Assembly (NCBI GenBank): GCA_937919015.1
Contig: CALFPN010000086.1
Coordinates: 1 to 10,307, forward strand
DNA: 10,307 nt
From: an uncultured Clostridia bacterium
GTDB lineage: Bacteria > Bacillota > Clostridia > Lachnospirales > Anaerotignaceae
Direction: 5' to 3'
Shown here: positions 7,135-10,307 of the stretch, one piece after another
How positions within the stretch are numbered: the first letter of the stretch is position 1
Layout: the number at the start of each line of letters is the position of its first letter
Position numbers and translations under genes: made by a program
The notes under the pieces: generated by a model
Told to the model about the DNA's origin: nothing
Database searches by the model: none
What the model saw: only the letters and a program-made list of their open reading frames with translations

Positions 7135-8958
7135 TTATTCTACTGTTACGGATTTTGCCAGATTTCTGGGTTTATCCACATCACAGCCTCTTTCCACTGC
7201 TACATAATATGCAAACAGCTGCATTGGCAGTACGCCGTAAGAGCTTGTAAACAGGCTATCGCATTTCGGCAGGTAAATTACATCATCTGCCACGTCTTCA
7301 ATGGCAGTATTGCCTTCCATGGCAATGGCCAGTACCTTTGCCCCTCTTGCTTTTACTTCCTTCACGTTGCTCACTGTCTTTTCCAGCAGGCTCTCCTGCA
7401 TGGCAATGGCAATGACCAGTGTGCCGTCTTCAATCAGGGAAATGGTGCCGTGTTTCAATTCGCCGGCTGCATAGGATTCAGAGTGGATATAAGAAATTTC
7501 CTTCAGCTTCAGGGAAGCTTCCATGGCTACTGCATAATCCAGACCACGGCCAATGATGAAGGCATTTTCTCTGTTGGCATATTTCTTTGCCACTTCCGCC
7601 ATTTTTGCATCTACCTTCAGCACTTCTTCTGCTCTTGCAGGCAGTTCATGCAGCTCTTTCACCGCCGCATGATATGCTTCTTCCGTCATGGTGCCGCGTA
7701 CCTTTGCAAAATGCAGCGCAATCAAATACAGTACGGAAACCTGTGTGGTATAGCCTTTTGTGGATGCAACTGCAATTTCAGGGCCGGCCCATGTATAAAT
7801 TACATCATCACTTTCTCTGGCAATGGAGCTGCCAACAACATTTACGATGGAGATGACTTTCAACCCCTGTCTTTTTGCTTCGCGCAGGGCTGCCAGTGTA
7901 TCCGCTGTTTCACCACTCTGGCTGATGATGATACAAAGTTCCCCTTTGTTCAGAATAGGGTTTCTGTATCTGAATTCAGAAGCGATATCCACTTCCACAG
8001 GAATTCTCGCCACTTCTTCCATCACATATCTGCCAACGATCCCTGCATGCATGGCTGTACCGCAGGCCACGATGTGGATTCTGCCGCAGTTCTTGATTTC
8101 TTCTTCTGTCAGAGAAATTTCATCCAGTTTGATATCTGTTTCTGTCAGGCGGGGCTGGATGGTTTTATTCAGCACTTCGGGCTGTTCCATGATTTCCTTC
8201 ATCATGAAGTAATCATAGCCGCCTTTTTCTGCCGCTGCAATATCCCATGTAACATGATAGATCTCTTTTTTGATTTCATTGCCTTCTTCATCGAACAGAG
8301 TTACACCATCATTTTTCAGTACAGCGATCTCATGTTCATCCAGCAGGTAGTAATCTCTTGTATATTCCAAAAGAGCGGGAATATCAGATGCAATATAATT
8401 TTCGCCTTTCCCCAGACCAACCAGCAGGGGGCTGCCCTTACGAACCGCCACCAAAGTATCAGGATGTTCGCTGCACATGATGCCCAGCGCATACGCACCG
8501 CGGATCATGCCCAGCAGCTTTCTTGTGGTGGAGATCATATCCCCGTCATACAGATCTTCAAACAGCTGTGCCACAACCTCTGTATCTGTTTCGGACTGGA
8601 AAACAAAGCCTTTTTTCTGCAGCATTTCCTTCAGTTCCTGATAGTTTTCGATAATCCCGTTGTGTACCACGGAAATTTTCCCATTCTGGCTGTTATGAGG
8701 ATGACTGTTTCTTTCACTGGGTTCCCCATGGGTTGCCCAGCGTGTGTGGCCAATGCCGATATGGGAAGGCTTCTGACCGTCTTTTTCCAGCTTTTCTGCC
8801 AGCCCAGCCAGTCTGCCTTTCACCTTGATGGTACGGATACCATCTTCATATATGGAAATACCTGCAGAGTCATACCCGCGGTATTCCAGTTTGGACAGGC
8901 CGTTCAGCAGCACGGGTACTGCCTGATCGCCGCCAATATATCCTACGATTCCGCACAT
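7135..8958 (-). CDS. glmS: Glutamine-fructose-6-phosphate aminotransferase (isomerizing)
   Basis: This cytosolic enzyme converts fructose-6-phosphate and glutamine to glucosamine-6-phosphate and glutamate, the first step toward UDP-GlcNAc for peptidoglycan. The 607-residue length is typical. The N-terminal glutaminase domain has the nucleophile C2 right after Met (MCGIVGYIG), YRGYDSAG (26-33), HTRWATHG (71-78) and HNGIIENY (99-106). Two SIS sugar-isomerase domains follow, with CGTAMHAG (299-306), SQSGETADT (346-354) and STKGYTTQ (399-406). The C terminus KPRNLAKSVTVE (596-607) holds the conserved Lys near the end that acts in ring opening. ATG 8958 is preceded by GGAGG (8969-8973). Monocistronic, with its own promoter, ribozyme leader and terminator. 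Confidence 0.98.
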   Translation of the reverse strand: MCGIVGYIGGDQAVPVLLNGLSKLEYRGYDSAGISIYEDGIRTIKVKGRLAGLAEKLEKDGQKPSHIGIGHTRWATHGEPSERNSHPHNSQNGKISVVHNGIIENYQELKEMLQKKGFVFQSETDTEVVAQLFEDLYDGDMISTTRKLLGMIRGAYALGIMCSEHPDTLVAVRKGSPLLVGLGKGENYIASDIPALLEYTRDYYLLDEHEIAVLKNDGVTLFDEEGNEIKKEIYHVTWDIAAAEKGGYDYFMMKEIMEQPEVLNKTIQPRLTETDIKLDEISLTEEEIKNCGRIHIVACGTAMHAGIVGRYVMEEVARIPVEVDIASEFRYRNPILNKGELCIIISQSGETADTLAALREAKRQGLKVISIVNVVGSSIARESDDVIYTWAGPEIAVASTKGYTTQVSVLYLIALHFAKVRGTMTEEAYHAAVKELHELPARAEEVLKVDAKMAEVAKKYANRENAFIIGRGLDYAVAMEASLKLKEISYIHSESYAAGELKHGTISLIEDGTLVIAIAMQESLLEKTVSNVKEVKARGAKVLAIAMEGNTAIEDVADDVIYLPKCDSLFTSSYGVLPMQLFAYYVAVERGCDVDKPRNLAKSVTVE

Positions 8959-8979
8959 AATTTTCTTACCTCCAAACTT

Positions 8980-9149
8980 TTATTCGTCCGTTGCCTTTCT
9001 TTTGTCGGGAGCGTTGACCGCTCCGTTTTGTAAAAAGGCCTGCGACCCTGAACGAAAGGGCGAGGAGCATCCGCCGAATTTTCGATACGGGAAGCATCTG
9101 CTTCCACAACTCCTGCCTCGTCAGCCGCCCGATCTGCGGCTCTGGCGCT
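8980..9149 (-). ncRNA. glmS ribozyme (glucosamine-6-phosphate riboswitch)
   Basis: A self-cleaving RNA in the glmS leader that uses glucosamine-6-phosphate as cofactor and thereby shuts off glmS. On the minus strand the cleavage motif A-GCGCCAGA is present, with the scissile bond between 9149 and 9148. P1 is formed by AGCCGC (9141-9136) and GCGGCT (9128-9123), followed by the conserved TGACGAGG. The core strings TATCGAAAATTCGGCGG and ATGCTCC follow (9087-9064). Downstream stems: CCCT/AGGG (9060-9046), P4 AAAGGC-type pairing (9034-9039 with 8993-8998) and a hairpin GGAGCG/CGCTCC (9008-9024). An extra hairpin (9090-9105) is inserted in the core loop. The 3' border is approximate. An open reading across this region (8943-9206) is not a gene. 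Confidence 0.95.
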
Positions 9150-9197
9150 TCTGTTACTTTTGCCTTCCTTTCTATGCTGATGACCGATCGGAAGCCT

Positions 9198-9214
9198 GTC
9201 GAACATAATTCGAC
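9198..9214 (-). other. Hairpin at the expected 5' end of the glmS mRNA
   Basis: A perfect 6-base inverted repeat, GTCGAA (9198-9203) and TTCGAC (9209-9214), with a 5-base loop. It falls at or next to the transcription start expected from the -10 box at 9220-9225. A 5'-end hairpin can protect an mRNA from RNases; this role is inference. Confidence 0.45.
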
Positions 9215-9219
9215 ATGGT

Positions 9220-9248
9220 ATTATATCATTATTTCCTGCTTTGGTAAA
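9220..9248 (-). promoter_or_regulatory. SigA promoter of glmS
   Basis: Minus strand: consensus extended -10 TGATATAAT with TATAAT at 9220-9225, 17-base spacer, and a weaker -35 TTTACC (9243-9248). The start would be near 9213, giving a leader of about 255 bases that contains the ribozyme. Confidence 0.8.
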
Positions 9249-9349
9249 GCCTTTTTCCCATTTTATGCGGTTTTTGGCTGTCCCGGTGATACATCGGCAG
9301 AAAATCTTCAGAAAATTGAAAGAATTTTCTTATGGACTATTCCCAAAGA

Positions 9350-9360
9350 TATACTATAAT
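9350..9360 (+). promoter_or_regulatory. Possible -10 region for the plus-strand lipoprotein gene
   Basis: TATACT (9350-9355) is followed by an overlapping TATAAT (9355-9360), about 50 bases before the ATG at 9410. No convincing -35 lies at 16-18 bases; TTGAAA at 9316-9321 is too far. The stretch 9249-9349 is otherwise without recognisable signals. Confidence 0.4.
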
Positions 9361-9409
9361 AAAAACAAGAAGAGATCCCAAGAAATCCCACCCAAAAGGA
9401 GGAATCCCT

Positions 9410-10246
9410 ATGAAAAAACTACTTTCATTGCTTCTGGCAGGGGTAATGGTCTTTGGCCTGATGGCCTGCGGCAATGTGAAAGAACCCGAAACAGATGTTA
9501 TGCCTGATCATATGGCATCTATGGCCGCTCCCATCGACGCACTGGCTAGATGCATGCTGGAAAATAATCTGGAATACGACCCTCAGGACCCCGAATTTTT
9601 CTGGATTGCCCTGTATTACTTTACAGGTGCCTATGGTCTGGATCACCCCATGATTGGTCAGGAGGAAGGCTCCTATCAGCTGAACATCCCTTCTTCCGTT
9701 ATGGAAGAGCACGCATCCGTTCTGTTTGCGGACTATGACCACCTGTTCGACCTGCCTTCCATCATGAAAGGCAATGTTTCCTACGATCCTGATACAGATG
9801 CTTACTTCGTTTCCCGCGGTGATATCGGTCTTTCCGAAATCAAGCTGACTTCCTGCACAAAAACAGAGGACGGCTATGCCGTGACAGCGGAACTGTGGTC
9901 CACAGAACCCGAAGCTGAACTGATTCAGGCTTACGATGTCACATTGACAGACAATCACAAGGACAGCGATAATATGCTTTATTTCTACAGTGTAAAAGAG
10001 ATTGTCCCTGTGGCGGCAGAAGACCTGCCTGACAGTTCTGCCACCGTAGAAACTGCCATCTTCAACGGTCTGGCAGATTCCCATACCGCAGAGCTGACCC
10101 TGCCCGATGGTACGGTGCAGGCGTTCCAGTTCGATGCCGATTCCGATATTGCCAAGGTCATGGGCTCCCTGAAGGAAGGTGACGGTGTTACCATCAGCTA
10201 TAACGAAACAGAAAACGGCAGCTTGATGATCGTTTCTATTGAATAA
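9410..10246 (+). CDS. Lipoprotein of unknown function
   Basis: A 278-residue protein, the only plus-strand gene. The signal peptide MKKLLSLLLAGVMVFGLMAC ends in lipobox LMAC with C20 as the lipid-modified residue, so it is anchored on the outer membrane face. Residues 40-200 form an acidic globular part with a helical start (DALARCMLENN) and later strands. The last 65 or so residues (213-278) look like a separate small beta domain with hydrophobic alternation and an SLKEGDGVTISY stretch, reminiscent of small OB-like domains in clostridial lipoproteins; this is a weak impression. ATG 9410 has AAAGGAGG at the ideal distance; the frame is open further upstream to 9332 but that reading would remove the signal peptide from the N terminus. 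Transcribed divergently from glmS. Function unknown. Confidence 0.87.
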   Translation: MKKLLSLLLAGVMVFGLMACGNVKEPETDVMPDHMASMAAPIDALARCMLENNLEYDPQDPEFFWIALYYFTGAYGLDHPMIGQEEGSYQLNIPSSVMEEHASVLFADYDHLFDLPSIMKGNVSYDPDTDAYFVSRGDIGLSEIKLTSCTKTEDGYAVTAELWSTEPEAELIQAYDVTLTDNHKDSDNMLYFYSVKEIVPVAAEDLPDSSATVETAIFNGLADSHTAELTLPDGTVQAFQFDADSDIAKVMGSLKEGDGVTISYNETENGSLMIVSIE

Positions 10247-10261
10247 ATGAATAAAATCATA

Positions 10262-10303
10262 ACCACCAGTAAACTGGTGGTATGCACTGCCCCTGGAAGG
10301 GGC
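10262..10303. repeat. Two adjacent short hairpins at the right edge
   Basis: First, a perfect inverted repeat ACCACCAGT (10262-10270) and ACTGGTGGT (10273-10281). Seven bases later, GCCCC (10289-10293) and GGGGC (10299-10303) with a 5-base loop. There is no T-tract on the plus strand after either, so they are not a classic terminator of the preceding gene, though they may still stop or protect its mRNA. Short hairpins with TAAA-type loops also occur at the ends of IS200/IS605-type elements and in REP-like repeats. The window ends 4 bases later, so this cannot be decided. Confidence 0.55.
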
Positions 10304-10307
10304 CATT

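Noticed and set aside
6943..9033. 696-codon open frame on the plus strand
   Set aside because: Antisense to glmS and the lipoprotein gene; Cys/His/Phe-rich composition typical of a mirror frame.
8943..9206. 87-codon minus-strand frame upstream of glmS
   Set aside because: It runs through the glmS ribozyme, whose motifs and pairings explain the sequence.
10262..10303. CRISPR array or rho-independent terminator
   Set aside because: No regular direct repeats with spacers; no T-tract after either hairpin.
9425..10306. 293-codon minus-strand frame
   Set aside because: Mirror of the plus-strand lipoprotein gene, which has a signal peptide, lipobox and strong ribosome site.

Overview
The window looks like chromosomal DNA of a moderate-GC, Gram-positive anaerobe of the class Clostridia, probably a gut Lachnospirales-type organism. 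This is an inference. It rests on strong AGGAGG-type ribosome sites, consensus SigA promoters, U-tract terminators, a FeoA/FeoB/small Cys-rich protein operon, a glmS ribozyme ahead of glmS, and a YtrA-type GntR/ABC operon. All genes except the last lie on the minus strand.

Region by region. (1) 1-136: a minus-strand SigA promoter firing off the left edge, then the terminator of the iron operon. (2) 137-2606: a ferrous iron uptake operon read right to left, feoA, feoB (ATGA overlap), and a 44-residue FeoB-associated Cys-rich membrane protein. Its promoter is almost the same sequence as the left-edge promoter, which suggests that the gene beyond the left edge shares its regulation. (3) 2651-6334: a four-gene operon, again right to left: a YtrA-like GntR repressor, a six-helix ABC permease, a large membrane-anchored extracytoplasmic protein, and an ABC ATPase. 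Two related dyads lie at the promoter. The extracytoplasmic protein gene carries a one-base frameshift just after its membrane anchor. (4) 6366-7062: a monocistronic lipoprotein gene of unknown function with its own promoter and terminator. (5) 7092-9248: glmS with a complete glmS ribozyme leader, promoter and terminator. (6) 9350-10246: a plus-strand lipoprotein gene of unknown function. (7) 10262-10307: two adjacent short hairpins with no U-tract, possibly the end of a mobile element or a REP-like palindrome.

How the parts work. FeoB imports Fe2+ across the membrane, FeoA assists it, and the small Cys-rich protein probably helps at the membrane. GlmS makes glucosamine-6-phosphate for the cell wall; the ribozyme destroys its mRNA when that product is plentiful. 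The GntR/ABC operon resembles cell-envelope or antimicrobial-peptide stress modules, but its large exported protein is not one I recognise and is the most likely place for undescribed biology. Strand use, separate promoters and terminators show these are independent transcription units.
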